From the NCBI RefSeq assembly GCF_018128945.1, contig NZ_CP068393.1:1-64000 (forward strand): a DNA stretch of 64,000 bases, given 5' to 3'. Positions within the stretch are counted from its first letter, which is position 1; the number at the start of each line of letters is the position of its first letter. Below the pieces are notes generated by a model. The model saw nothing but the letters and a program-made list of their open reading frames with translations. It made no database searches and was not told the origin of the DNA. This DNA is from Aristaeella hokkaidonensis. Lineage in GTDB: Bacteria; Bacillota; Clostridia; Christensenellales; Aristaeellaceae. Shown piece after piece: positions 16,172 to 24,663 of this stretch. The translations under genes were made by a program, and so were the position numbers.

Positions 16172-17251
16172 ATGGAGTTTTTTCTGAATTTTCTGCACCA
16201 GAAGGTACCCCAGGACAGCAAGGATATTCCGCTATACTACCGCCGGGCCCTGACAACCAGTGAAGTTTTGCTGGTGGTGTATTTTGTCATATGCTTTTTT
16301 CTGTTCCCGATCATCAATGACGGACGGTGGGAATGGATCCCGCTGATCTTTGCCATCCTGTCTGTATGCTGCCTGTGGATGCTGAAACATGGCGGCGCAC
16401 GCATCAACCTGATTAAATACACTGTTGTAAGTATCGGCTGGGTCTGCTGGAATGTGAGATATTTCGGCTGGAACAGCGGTGTACAGCATATGATGACCCT
16501 GATACTGGTTTTCGTCTTTTTCAATGTTTATGACAAACCAATCAATAAGCTCCTGTGGTTTCTGTCCATCCTGCTGATCCGCGTGGGTTTATTCTATGTG
16601 ACCCAGCTGTTTCCGGCATTGTATAACATGGGCACAAAAGCCAATACGATTTACCAGACGCTGAATACAATCGCATTCTTCCTGATGCTGGCATGTGCCT
16701 GTATTATTTTCAGCACCAGCATCCAGGAGACTGAACGCCAGCTGCGGCTGAGGAACCAGATCCTGTATAAGGAAGCCGGCACCGATTCCCTGACAGGACT
16801 GCCGAACCGGCGACTGATGATTGAGCAGATCGAGCAGTACTGCGTGGAAAACAGGAACCAGACCTTCTGCGTGGCAATCGCTGACCTTGACTACTTCAAA
16901 CAAGTGAATGACACCTATGGTCATAAATGCGGAGACTATGTGCTGATGCGGCTGACCAAGCTGTTTACGGAACATGCGATGGAACGGTACAGTGCATGCC
17001 GGTGGGGCGGAGAGGAATTCTGCTTTTTCCTGCCGGGAATGAACCTGGATGAAGCAGGCGCGGTGATGAATGACCTGTGTTTCCAGGTGGAAAAGATGAA
17101 ACTGCAGTATAACGGGAACGAGTTTTCGATTACGCTGACGATCGGCGTGGAAGAATATGATTTTGCCTCTCCGCTGGACACGCTGCTGAATGCGGCCGAC
17201 GAGAAGCTGTATATGGGGAAAAACGCAGGACGGAACAGGGTCGTAGTTTAA
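16172..17251 (+). CDS. Membrane diguanylate cyclase (GGDEF domain)
   Basis: The 359-residue product has a hydrophobic N-terminal half with about six membrane segments (residues about 28-185), a short coiled linker (QETERQLRLRNQILYKEAG) and a GGDEF domain (about 205-359). DSLTGLPNRR opens the domain and the active-site variant GGEEF is at residues 279-283, competent for making c-di-GMP from GTP. No RxxD product-inhibition site is obvious just before it. The membrane part probably senses an unknown signal. It is monocistronic. Confidence 0.9.
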   Translation: MEFFLNFLHQKVPQDSKDIPLYYRRALTTSEVLLVVYFVICFFLFPIINDGRWEWIPLIFAILSVCCLWMLKHGGARINLIKYTVVSIGWVCWNVRYFGWNSGVQHMMTLILVFVFFNVYDKPINKLLWFLSILLIRVGLFYVTQLFPALYNMGTKANTIYQTLNTIAFFLMLACACIIFSTSIQETERQLRLRNQILYKEAGTDSLTGLPNRRLMIEQIEQYCVENRNQTFCVAIADLDYFKQVNDTYGHKCGDYVLMRLTKLFTEHAMERYSACRWGGEEFCFFLPGMNLDEAGAVMNDLCFQVEKMKLQYNGNEFSITLTIGVEEYDFASPLDTLLNAADEKLYMGKNAGRNRVVV

Positions 17252-17274
17252 TTCGGGAATCCGAATTAAACTAC
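17243..17274. repeat. Perfect inverted repeat over the diguanylate cyclase stop codon
   Basis: A 14-bp stem (17243-17256 with 17261-17274) with loop GAAT has the TAA stop inside its left arm, so the last codons are copied in inverted orientation just after the gene. It lacks a U-tract. Confidence 0.6.
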
Positions 17275-17310
17275 AATGAACAATGAATAATGAACAATGA
17301 ACAATTATAA
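17275..17310. repeat. AATGAACAATGAA-type repeat
   Basis: Tandem AATGAACAATGAATAATGAAC units. Similar stretches are at 59789-59815 and 62982-63012. Confidence 0.6.
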
Positions 17311-17318
17311 TGATACGC

Positions 17319-17346
17319 GTTCGCCGCTGTGCGGCGAACATTTTTT
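17319..17346 (+). terminator. Terminator after the diguanylate cyclase
   Basis: A perfect 9-bp stem (17319-17327 with 17331-17339), loop TGT, then A and six T. Confidence 0.85.
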
Positions 17347-17362
17347 CTGGATTATATTACGA

Positions 17363-17392
17363 TTAACATTTTACCGGGAAAGGTGGTATAAT
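17363..17392 (+). promoter_or_regulatory. Promoter of the CDF transporter
   Basis: TTAACA (17363-17368), an 18-bp spacer and TATAAT (17387-17392), about 55 bp before the start codon. Confidence 0.6.
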
Positions 17393-17447
17393 ATGCTTCA
17401 ATTAAGGAAACACATAATGAATACATGAAATCGGGAAGATGATAGAT

Positions 17448-18341
17448 ATGGCTGAGAAAAAAGCTGAGGAGTTCCAGACCGCGGCTACCCGGGTTTCACT
17501 GGTGAGCATGATCACAAACGTGATCCTGACGCTGCTGAAGCTGGCCGCCGGTCTGCTTGCGCATTCAGGCGCAATGATCAGCGACGCGGTACACTCCGCC
17601 TCCGATATTTTCAGCGGACTGATTGTGCTGCTTGGCGTGAAGATTTCCACCAAAGAACCGGATGAGCAGCATCCATACGGGCATGAACGTTATGAGTGCG
17701 TGGCCGCCCTGCTTCTGTCCGGAATCCTGGCTGTTGTGGGCGGGGCTATCGGCATCGGTGCGGTAAAGGATATCATCAGCGGAAAAACCGCGGAGATTCC
17801 CGGACTGCTGGCTCTGATTGCGGCGGTGGTTTCCATTGCGGTCAAGGAGAGCCTGTTCTGGTATACCCGGGGCTATGCAAAAAAATACCGTTCCACAGCG
17901 CTGCACGCGGAAGCGTGGCATCAGCGAAGTGACGCACTGAGCTCTATCGGCGCCTTGATCGGTATCGCGGGCGCACGGATGGGTGTGCCGGTGATGGAAC
18001 CCATTGCCAGCCTGATTATCGCGCTGTTTATCCTGCGGGTAGCCATCCGGATTTTTAAAGAAGCCATTGACCAGATGGTGGATCACTCCTGCAATGAAGA
18101 GGCGGAGGAGGCTTTCCGAACCACAGCACTGGAACAGCCCGGGGTGATGGGAGTGGAACTGCTGCGGACGCGGATGTTCGGGAACCGGGTTTATGTGGAT
18201 CTGGAAATCGCAGCCGATCCGAACCTGACGCTGGCGGCAGCTCATGAAATCGCGGAGGACGTGCATGATGCCATTGAAAAGACTTTTCCGGAAGTCAAAC
18301 ATATTATGGTACACGTGAATCCTGCGAAAAAACATGACTGA
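17448..18341 (+). CDS. Cation diffusion facilitator (CDF) metal exporter
   Basis: The 297-residue product is a CDF-family transporter, probably exporting Zn2+, Mn2+ or Fe2+ from the cytoplasm by proton antiport. It has about six membrane helices (residues about 15-205) and a cytoplasmic ferredoxin-like C-terminal domain. Metal-site signatures are SDAVHSASDIFSG in helix 2 and the WHQRSDALSSIG motif in helix 5, with HPYGHERYE between. GGGAAG with 9-nt spacing favours the ATG at 17448 over 17439. It is followed by a terminator, so it is monocistronic. Confidence 0.9.
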   Translation: MAEKKAEEFQTAATRVSLVSMITNVILTLLKLAAGLLAHSGAMISDAVHSASDIFSGLIVLLGVKISTKEPDEQHPYGHERYECVAALLLSGILAVVGGAIGIGAVKDIISGKTAEIPGLLALIAAVVSIAVKESLFWYTRGYAKKYRSTALHAEAWHQRSDALSSIGALIGIAGARMGVPVMEPIASLIIALFILRVAIRIFKEAIDQMVDHSCNEEAEEAFRTTALEQPGVMGVELLRTRMFGNRVYVDLEIAADPNLTLAAAHEIAEDVHDAIEKTFPEVKHIMVHVNPAKKHD

Positions 18342-18350
18342 AACTGATTT

Positions 18351-18386
18351 CCTGCGGCTTCTCCATTGAAAGGGCCGCGGGTTTTC
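18351..18386 (+). terminator. Terminator after the CDF gene
   Basis: An 8-bp GC-rich stem with one G-U pair (18351-18358 with 18374-18381) is followed by TTTTCT. Confidence 0.65.
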
Positions 18387-18438
18387 TGTACAATAACGCG
18401 GAAGAGGTTTGCACTGTAAAAGAAAGGGTGATTGAAAT

Positions 18439-19365
18439 ATGAAAAAGATCCTTGCAATGATGATGGCACTGGTGCTCACAATGAGTCTGTGCGCGTTTTC
18501 CGCCGCGGAAGGCGCGGATATTTCCGGCCTGACGGTGACGACTCCCGGCGGTGCTCCGGCGCTGGCCCTGGCGGCGATGGCAGCAGAGAATCCCGGACAG
18601 TACACAACGGTGGCAGCGGACACGATTGCCGCGGCTTTCGCCGGCAAGGAGGCAGATTTTATTATCGCTCCGCTGAACGCCGGCGCAAAGCTGTACAAGG
18701 CAGGTAAATCCACCTATAAACTGGCGGCAGTGGTAAGCTGGGGTAACCTGTTTATCGCCGCCCAGAAGGAAGAACTGAAAGCGGAGGACCTGAACGGCGC
18801 GAACCTGACGCTGTTCGGTGAAAATACGATCAACGCTTCCGTGGTACTGTATGCCCTGAAAGAAAACGGCATTGAACCGGCAGAAGTGACCTACCTGGCC
18901 GGTGCATCCGACACCCAGAGCCTGCTGCTGAGCGATGCGGAGGCGATTGTGGTGACGGCGGAACCCGCTCTGACTGCGGCGAAAATGAAGAATGACAAGA
19001 TCAGCGCGATCAGCGTGAACGAACTGCTGCAGCAGGCTTCCGGCATGGAAGGTTATACGCAGGCTGCGCTGTTTGTGAAAGCGGAAACTGCTGAAAGCAA
19101 TCCGGAGGCAGTGGCTGCATTCCTGGCACAGGCTGAAGAAGCCTGCGGAAAGTGCACGACGGACGTAGCCGCAGTAGCGGAAGCTGCTGTTGCACTTGAG
19201 ATCCTGCCGAACGCCAAGGTGGCGGCGGCCGCCATTCCCGGATGTGCCATCCGTTTTGTGAAGGCTGCGGAAGCCAAAGAACAGGTTGAAAAGACTGCGC
19301 AGATTGACCTGAGCCAGTTCGGCGGAGAGGTTCCCGCTGATGACTTCTATTATGGAGCGGAATAA
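18439..19365 (+). CDS. ABC transporter substrate-binding protein (NitT/TauT type)
   Basis: A 308-residue exported binding protein: a signal peptide (MKKILAMMMALVLTMSLCAFSAAEG, cleavage near 23) and a two-lobed periplasmic-binding fold. GGAPALALAAMAAENPGQY opens lobe one, as in SsuA/NMT1-like proteins for nitrate, sulfonates, taurine or thiamine precursors. The cysteine in the signal region is not in a good lipobox. It overlaps the permease gene by 26 bp. The ligand is unknown. Confidence 0.8.
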   Translation: MKKILAMMMALVLTMSLCAFSAAEGADISGLTVTTPGGAPALALAAMAAENPGQYTTVAADTIAAAFAGKEADFIIAPLNAGAKLYKAGKSTYKLAAVVSWGNLFIAAQKEELKAEDLNGANLTLFGENTINASVVLYALKENGIEPAEVTYLAGASDTQSLLLSDAEAIVVTAEPALTAAKMKNDKISAISVNELLQQASGMEGYTQAALFVKAETAESNPEAVAAFLAQAEEACGKCTTDVAAVAEAAVALEILPNAKVAAAAIPGCAIRFVKAAEAKEQVEKTAQIDLSQFGGEVPADDFYYGAE

Positions 19366-20104
19366 GAAAGGCCTGAATACCCTGGCATTCGGCCTGGGCA
19401 TTCTGCTGGTCGGAGGAATGATCCAGGCCGCGGGCTGGCTGAAGGGTGATAAGCTGGTTTTTCCGGGCGTGGGAGAAATCCTGCAGGCGTTTGTCCGGAT
19501 GCTCGGAGAGGAACGAACCTGGAAACAGATCGGCACCACGCTGATCCATCTGGCGGAAGCTCTGGCCGCTGCCGCGGTGATCGGTACAGCGCTGGGCCTG
19601 GCCCAGGGAAAGAGTTCTTTTGTCCGGGCTTTGCTGAAACCGTTGATGACCCTGCTGCGGTCCATTCCGATGATCGTGATGACGGTGATCATCATGGTGC
19701 TGACGAAGTATGACCGGGTGCCGCTGATTGCGTCAGCCCTGATGCTGATTCCCCTGATCAGCGAGGCTACGGCGGAAGGACTGCGCCGGATTGAGCCGGA
19801 ACTGATGGACGTTTACCGGATGAACAGCGGGTTTACCCTCCGGGTACTGTTTTCGGTTTATCTGCCGCTGATGGCAGGCTACCTGAAGCAGGCCTATATC
19901 AACGCGGTAGGGATGGGCATCAAGCTGGCGGTGACAACGGAGTACCTGGTCCAGGCCAGGGATTCCCTTGGCAAGGCTGTGTACAGCAGCGCGTACTTCA
20001 ATGAGTACGCTGAGATTTATGCTTACGCACTGATTATGATTTTACTGGCGGTGCTGGTAAGCGCGGTGCCGGAGGCAATCAAACGGATCATCCGAAAAGG
20101 ATGA
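19340..20104 (+). CDS. ABC transporter permease (NitT/TauT type)
   Basis: The 254-residue permease has about six membrane helices and the BPD_transp_1 coupling region (EGLRRIEPELMDVYRMNSG, near residue 150, corresponding to the EAA loop). It starts inside the binding-protein gene (ATG at 19340 about 10 nt after GGAGAGG). No ATPase gene follows within the operon; the next gene is convergent. The ATPase must be encoded elsewhere or shared, unlike the usual three-gene NitT/TauT cassette. Confidence 0.85.
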   Translation: MTSIMERNKKGLNTLAFGLGILLVGGMIQAAGWLKGDKLVFPGVGEILQAFVRMLGEERTWKQIGTTLIHLAEALAAAAVIGTALGLAQGKSSFVRALLKPLMTLLRSIPMIVMTVIIMVLTKYDRVPLIASALMLIPLISEATAEGLRRIEPELMDVYRMNSGFTLRVLFSVYLPLMAGYLKQAYINAVGMGIKLAVTTEYLVQARDSLGKAVYSSAYFNEYAEIYAYALIMILLAVLVSAVPEAIKRIIRKG

Positions 20105-20112
20105 AGCTTTGC

Positions 20113-20144
20113 AATTCAGAATTCAGAATTAAGAATTCAGAATT
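20113..20144. repeat. AATTCAGAATT-type repeat
   Basis: Three tandem AATTCAGAATT(AAG) units between convergent genes; same family as 1430 and 63011. Confidence 0.65.
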
Positions 20145-20152
20145 AATACTAA

Positions 20153-20181
20153 AACGAGTCATCCACGATGGATGACTCGTT
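20153..20181 (-). terminator. Terminator of the aminotransferase gene
   Basis: A perfect 12-bp stem (20153-20164 with 20170-20181). On the minus strand it is followed by TTAGTATT; on the plus strand by GCTTTAT. Probably bidirectional. Confidence 0.7.
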
Positions 20182-20201
20182 GCTTTATAGATTGCGGATT
20201 G

Positions 20202-21497
20202 TTACTGTGCGGTGCGATCGGCCAGGATCTTCTTGGCGCTGGCGATGCGGACGCACAGGGTGAAGGTTTCCATGGCGGACTTCAGCTCGTTCAGGGTCGG
20301 GTAAGTGGGTGCGATACGGATGTTGGAATCGTTGGGGTCCTTTCCGTAGGGCCAGGTGGCGCCGGCGGGGGTCATGATGACGCCCGCTTTCTTCATGAGG
20401 GCGACGATTTCCTTGGCACAGCCGGGCAGGGAATCAAACAGGATAAAGTATCCGCCGCGGGGCTTGGTCCAGGTGCCGATTCCCAGACCCTCCAGGTTTT
20501 CCTCGAGGGTGTTTTCAACCATCTCGAACTTCGGCCGGATGATGGCGGCATGCTTGCGCATGTGTTCCACCATGCCGTGGATATCACCGAAGAAACGAAC
20601 GTGGCGCAGCTGGTTCACCTTGTCATGACCGATGGTCTGGAACTTCAGTGTGTTCACGAAATCGACCATATTGTTCGGGCTGGTGGCGACGGCGGCAATA
20701 CCGCTGCCGGGGAAGGTGATCTTGGAAGTGGAGGCAAACTTATAAACCAGGTCCGGATTGCCGGCACGCTTGCACTCCGCCAGGATCTCGATCAGGTAGT
20801 CCTGCCGGTCATCATAGAGATGATGCATGCCATAGGCGTTATCCCAGAAGATCCGGAAGTCCGGAGCGGCAGGCTTCAGCCGGGCGAAGCGGCGGACCGT
20901 TTCATCCGAATAGGAGATACCGGAAGGATTGGAGTACTTCGGTACGCACCAGATGCCTTTGATGGTTTCATCCTCGCTGACCAGCTTTTCCACAATGTCC
21001 ATATCCGGACCGGTGGGAGTCATGGGAACGGGAATCATCTTGATGCCGAAATACTGCGTGATTGCAAAATGACGGTCATAGCCGGGCACGGGGCAGAGGA
21101 ACTTCACCTCCGGCAGCTTGCACCAGGGGGTGTTGCCCATGACACCGTGGGTCCAGACACGGGAAATGGTATCAAACATCACGTTCAGGGAGGAGTTCCC
21201 GTAGATGATGATATCTTTGGGATTGTTCTCCATCATGTCGCCCAGAAGCTCACGGGCTTCCTCAATACCGGTCAGCTGACCGTAGTTCCGGCAGTCTGTG
21301 CCGTCTTCACAGGTCAGATCAGAGGAGGAATCCAGAACATCCATCATGTGCATGGAAAGATCCAGCTGATCAATGCAGGGAATACCCCGGCTCATGTTCA
21401 GCTGCATGTCCATGGCCTGGACCTTTTTATACTCTTTTCTCAGAGTGTCCAGTTCCTGGGTCAGTTCCTCCGTAGTCATCTCCAGATAAGGCTTCAT
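20202..21497 (-). CDS. Class I/II PLP-dependent aminotransferase (aspartate aminotransferase Ic-like)
   Basis: The 431-residue fold-type I aminotransferase resembles the divergent subgroup Ic aspartate aminotransferases. Features are NYGQLTGIEEARELLG (near 77), the cofactor-proximal FWDNAYGMHHL (near 223), the PLP lysine region FASTSKITFPGSG (near 255) and a C-terminal substrate-binding stretch DSNIRIAPTYPT. GGAAGG with 9-nt spacing selects the ATG at 21497 over 21506. It stands alone. Substrate is inferred as aspartate or a related amino acid, not proven. Confidence 0.85.
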   Translation of the reverse strand: MKPYLEMTTEELTQELDTLRKEYKKVQAMDMQLNMSRGIPCIDQLDLSMHMMDVLDSSSDLTCEDGTDCRNYGQLTGIEEARELLGDMMENNPKDIIIYGNSSLNVMFDTISRVWTHGVMGNTPWCKLPEVKFLCPVPGYDRHFAITQYFGIKMIPVPMTPTGPDMDIVEKLVSEDETIKGIWCVPKYSNPSGISYSDETVRRFARLKPAAPDFRIFWDNAYGMHHLYDDRQDYLIEILAECKRAGNPDLVYKFASTSKITFPGSGIAAVATSPNNMVDFVNTLKFQTIGHDKVNQLRHVRFFGDIHGMVEHMRKHAAIIRPKFEMVENTLEENLEGLGIGTWTKPRGGYFILFDSLPGCAKEIVALMKKAGVIMTPAGATWPYGKDPNDSNIRIAPTYPTLNELKSAMETFTLCVRIASAKKILADRTAQ

Positions 21498-21609
21498 GAC
21501 GAGCATCCTTCCTTCGGAAAAAGATCAAAAGATACGTTATCACAAACACCCGGCGTTTTCAAGCGCCGGGATGTTTTTCTGATGGCTTCTCTGCAAAGGG
21601 TTCAGGGCG

Positions 21610-22524
21610 TCAGTTCCCCAGGATCCGGAGGAAGTTGAAAAGACCCAGATACCAGATGTCAAAGTTGTGATCTCCGGGGCATTCCTGCCAGTGCCAGTTG
21701 GCTTCTGTCAGCTGATCGGTATATTTCGGCAGCTCTTTGGCGGCAGAGGAGGCAGAAGCATAGGCGATGCTGTCCCCGGTTCCGCAGATGTTATAGAAAT
21801 AACGGATGGGATAGCTGTCAAACTTTTTGATCTCTGCGGCAACTTTGGATGCCGGATAGCTGGTGGGCGCGGCAGAGAAAGCGCCGAAAGCGGAGAACAG
21901 ATCCATGCATTCGCACATGCCGATATTGATTGTCTGCATACCGCCCATTGAAAGGCCGGCCATGTACCTGTGATCACGGGATGCGCTCAGGTCATCCAGT
22001 CCGGCGCCATAGGTGGCATAGTGGGCATCCATCCAGGGCAGCAGGTCGTTGCGGATTTCCTGACCGAAGGAATAGAAGGCCTGCATGTTGCTCCAGTCTG
22101 TATTGCCGCAGTCTTCGGTGGAACGACCATTGGGCATGACGATGATCAGCGGTTTGATTTCCCCGTTGGCAATCAGGTTGTCCACGGCACATTTGCCGGG
22201 GCAGTTGAGGCTCAGGAATCCCCATTCCTTTTCGGTTCCTCCGACGCCGTGGCAGAGGACAAGCAGGTCATACTGCTGATCCTCTGAATAACCGGCAGGC
22301 AGATAGACCAGCGCGGGCTTCATAATGTCTTTCTGATCTCCATAATAATCCTTCGAGGGATACTCAATCTTCCGGACTGTGCCGCCTTCCTTCAGGATTT
22401 TCTTGTATTCAAGGGGAAGCCTGTCCGGGAGATCCGGAAGACTGGAAGCGGATTCAGCAAGGGCTGATACAGAACAGCAAACCAGGCAGACGATCAGCAT
22501 CAGGATGATGAACAGTTTTAGCAT
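21610..22524 (-). CDS. Secreted esterase (feruloyl/acetyl esterase-like, alpha/beta hydrolase)
   Basis: A 304-residue exported serine esterase of the esterase-D/CE1-like group. After a signal peptide (residues about 1-24) come an oxyanion-side strand LLVLCHGVGGTEKEWG, PLIIVMPNGRST, the nucleophile elbow GLSMGGMQT and a late GDHNFDIW histidine. Such domains commonly release ferulate or acetate from plant xylan. AAGGAGGG is placed 5 nt before the ATG at 22524, so the longer form is rejected. The cysteine-rich end of the signal (LVCCSVSA) could be a lipobox variant; surface anchoring is possible. Confidence 0.8.
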   Translation of the reverse strand: MLKLFIILMLIVCLVCCSVSALAESASSLPDLPDRLPLEYKKILKEGGTVRKIEYPSKDYYGDQKDIMKPALVYLPAGYSEDQQYDLLVLCHGVGGTEKEWGFLSLNCPGKCAVDNLIANGEIKPLIIVMPNGRSTEDCGNTDWSNMQAFYSFGQEIRNDLLPWMDAHYATYGAGLDDLSASRDHRYMAGLSMGGMQTINIGMCECMDLFSAFGAFSAAPTSYPASKVAAEIKKFDSYPIRYFYNICGTGDSIAYASASSAAKELPKYTDQLTEANWHWQECPGDHNFDIWYLGLFNFLRILGN

Positions 22525-22627
22525 AAGAACCCTCCTTATACACAATGATCAGGTCGGTTTTATGATATGTCACCTGCACCTGGAAGACAATAGATAAAAA
22601 TTGCTGTGTTTTTGTCAACGAGAATTA

Positions 22628-22647
22628 ACATTCCGGAATCGGAATGT
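22628..22647. promoter_or_regulatory. Inverted repeat upstream of the XRE-AbrB operon
   Basis: ACATTCC-GGAATC-GGAATGT, perfect 7-bp arms, 13 bp upstream of the -35: candidate operator for the encoded regulator. Confidence 0.5.
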
Positions 22648-22660
22648 CAGCGCTGGATGG

Positions 22661-22689
22661 TTGACCAGCATTATATCCGGGCGTATCAT
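22661..22689 (+). promoter_or_regulatory. Promoter of the XRE-AbrB/ABC operon
   Basis: TTGACC (22661-22666), a 17-bp spacer and TATCAT (22684-22689), 23 bp before the start codon. Confidence 0.7.
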
Positions 22690-22712
22690 TTTGTTCGAAA
22701 GGTGGGAAATGT

Positions 22713-23129
22713 ATGATCGGGAAGAATCTTCAGAAACTGCGGAAAATGATGAACCTGACCCAGGAAACGCTGGCGGAAAAAGTCGGCGTCGCCCGCCAGA
22801 CCATTGCCAAATGGGAAACAGAGGAGAGTACGCCGGATCTGGAAATGTCCGGAAGGCTGGCGTCCGTGCTGGAGGTTTCCCTGGACGATCTGGTCAACGC
22901 TCCGGAGGATGAACTGGACAGTCGTCCCGGCATGCGCGGGAAACACATGTTCGGTGTGGTGACAGTGGGTGACAAGGGACAGATTGTGATCCCGGTCCGG
23001 GCAAGGCGCGTATTCAATATCAACCCCGGAGACCAGCTGATGGTACTGGGGGATGAGAACAGCGGCATCGCACTGGTGAACGCAGAGTTCTTTATGGCTG
23101 TTGCGGAGGAAATTAAGAATGGATTATGA
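22713..23129 (+). CDS. XRE-AbrB two-domain transcriptional regulator
   Basis: The 138-residue protein joins an N-terminal XRE helix-turn-helix (KNLQKLRKMMNLTQETLAEKVGVARQTIAKWE, residues about 4-60) to a C-terminal SpoVT-AbrB swapped-hairpin domain (GVVTVGDKGQIVIPVRARRVFNINPGDQ, about 81-115). Both modules bind DNA, so a dimer would have two DNA-contacting elements. The gene overlaps the following ABC ATPase by 11 bp, so it is probably the autoregulator of this exporter operon, acting at the dyad at 22628. Transporters of this layout are often efflux or peptide-defence systems. Confidence 0.88.
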   Translation: MIGKNLQKLRKMMNLTQETLAEKVGVARQTIAKWETEESTPDLEMSGRLASVLEVSLDDLVNAPEDELDSRPGMRGKHMFGVVTVGDKGQIVIPVRARRVFNINPGDQLMVLGDENSGIALVNAEFFMAVAEEIKNGL

Positions 23130-23973
23130 AATGAAAACGCCCCTGGCGGTTCAGGGACTGTGCAAAAACTACCCGGCTTTTCAGCTGAGAGATGTGTCCT
23201 TCAGCCTGGTGCCGGGAACCATCACCGGCTTTATCGGCCGGAACGGCGCCGGCAAAACGACCACAATCAATTCCATGCTGTCGTTTGTACGCCCGGATGC
23301 CGGAGAGATCTCCTTTTTCGGACTGGATTATCCGGAACACGACCGGGAGATCAAGGAAAGGATCGGCTTCGTTTCTGCCGGCATGACCTACTATACCCGG
23401 AAAAAGCTGAAGGCGATTACCGCGGTGACCAGGACATTCTATCCCGGATGGGATGATACTGCATACCGGAAGTGGATGAGTGTTTTCGGACTGGATGAGG
23501 AGAAAACTCCGGCGGAACTGTCCAACGGCATGAAGATTAAATATGCGCTGGCCCTGGCCCTCAGCCACGGGGCGGAGCTGCTGATCCTGGACGAACCGAC
23601 CAGCGGCCTGGATCCTGTGAGCCGGGAGGAACTGGTGGAGGTTTTCCTGAAACTGAAGGATGAGGGAAAGACGGTTTTCTTTTCCACCCATATTACGTCC
23701 GACCTGGAGAAATGCGCGGACAGGATTTTGTTCCTTCAGCAGGGAGAACTGAAAGCGGATGACACGCTGGAAGGCTTCCGGGACGCCTGGCGGATCGCGG
23801 AGTGCGGGACGGATATTCCCCCGGCAATGCAGGAAGCGGCCTGCGGACGCTGCCGGATCCGGGACGGGTATACGGTGCTCATCCGGAAAGACAACGCGGC
23901 TGCTTTTGAAACCCGGGAGGCAACCCTGGAAGAAATCATGATTCATCTGGAAAAGGAGGCGGAAGAGGCATGA
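23119..23973 (+). CDS. ABC transporter ATP-binding protein
   Basis: The 284-residue ATPase has Walker A GRNGAGKTT (near residue 40), a degenerate signature LSNGMKIK, Walker B LLILDEPTSGLD and an H-loop histidine in FFSTHITSDLE. The C-terminal tail lacks an extra domain. GGAGG with 9-nt spacing selects the ATG at 23119. It pairs with the downstream ABC-2-type membrane protein, probably an exporter of a peptide, lipid or drug. Confidence 0.9.
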   Translation: MDYEMKTPLAVQGLCKNYPAFQLRDVSFSLVPGTITGFIGRNGAGKTTTINSMLSFVRPDAGEISFFGLDYPEHDREIKERIGFVSAGMTYYTRKKLKAITAVTRTFYPGWDDTAYRKWMSVFGLDEEKTPAELSNGMKIKYALALALSHGAELLILDEPTSGLDPVSREELVEVFLKLKDEGKTVFFSTHITSDLEKCADRILFLQQGELKADDTLEGFRDAWRIAECGTDIPPAMQEAACGRCRIRDGYTVLIRKDNAAAFETREATLEEIMIHLEKEAEEA

Positions 23974-24620
23974 AACTGCTGATGAAGGAATGGAAACTGT
24001 GCATACATCCCACAGCCTACATCATGCTGATGTGCGCCGCGCTGATCCTGGTTCCGGGCTATCCCTACGGCGTGAGCTGTTTCTATATGGGACTGGCGAT
24101 TTTCTTTGTCTGCCTGACGGCCAGGGAAAACCATGACGCGACTTATACGCTTATGCTGCCGGTCTCCCGCGGGGATGCAGTAAAGGGAAGAATTCTTTTC
24201 TGCACCCTTCTGGAAGTGATCGATCTGGCGGTTATGGGCCTGTTTATCCTGATCAAATACGCCATCGGGAATACACCGAACCCGGCCGGAATGGATGCGG
24301 GACTGGCACTGATCGGCAGTGGAATGATCATCTTTGCGATCTTCAATATGATCTTTTTCCCGGTATACTACAAGGATATCAATAAGCCGGGGAAGGCATT
24401 CGGCTTTGCGGCCGTGGCAGTATTCCTTTGGATTATCATTGAGACTGTTTCGACCTATGCGGTACCGTTCTTCCGGGATGTGCTGGATCAGCCTGATCCG
24501 CGCAATATGAGCGACAAGGCGCTGTTTGCGCTGGCAGGTCTGGCCCTGTTCGTGGCAGGAACGGCGAAGAGCGTGCAGATGAGCACGAAGAAGTTTGAAG
24601 AAGTGGACCTGAAGCTCTAA
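23970..24620 (+). CDS. ABC-2 type membrane permease
   Basis: A 216-residue integral membrane protein with about six hydrophobic segments, starting with the cytoplasmic MKLLMKEWKL helix typical of ABC-2 permeases of the ABC2_membrane_5 type. ENHDATYTLMLPVSRGDAVKGRI is the conserved cytoplasmic loop that couples to the ATPase. The start overlaps the ATPase stop codon (ATGA). With only one permease gene, the working unit is probably a homodimer. Confidence 0.82.
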   Translation: MKLLMKEWKLCIHPTAYIMLMCAALILVPGYPYGVSCFYMGLAIFFVCLTARENHDATYTLMLPVSRGDAVKGRILFCTLLEVIDLAVMGLFILIKYAIGNTPNPAGMDAGLALIGSGMIIFAIFNMIFFPVYYKDINKPGKAFGFAAVAVFLWIIIETVSTYAVPFFRDVLDQPDPRNMSDKALFALAGLALFVAGTAKSVQMSTKKFEEVDLKL

Positions 24621-24623
24621 GAG

Positions 24624-24653
24624 AGGTAGGAAGTAGGAGGTAGGAGGTAGGAG
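24624..24653. repeat. GTAGGAG tandem repeat
   Basis: Four imperfect GTAGGAG units directly after the permease stop codon, followed by seven T. Simple repeat of unknown meaning. Confidence 0.55.
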
Positions 24654-24663
24654 CTTTTTTTCC

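Noticed and set aside
20172..21638. 488-codon plus-strand ORF opposite the aminotransferase
   Set aside because: Antisense frame; the minus-strand protein has clear PLP motifs and a Shine-Dalgarno.
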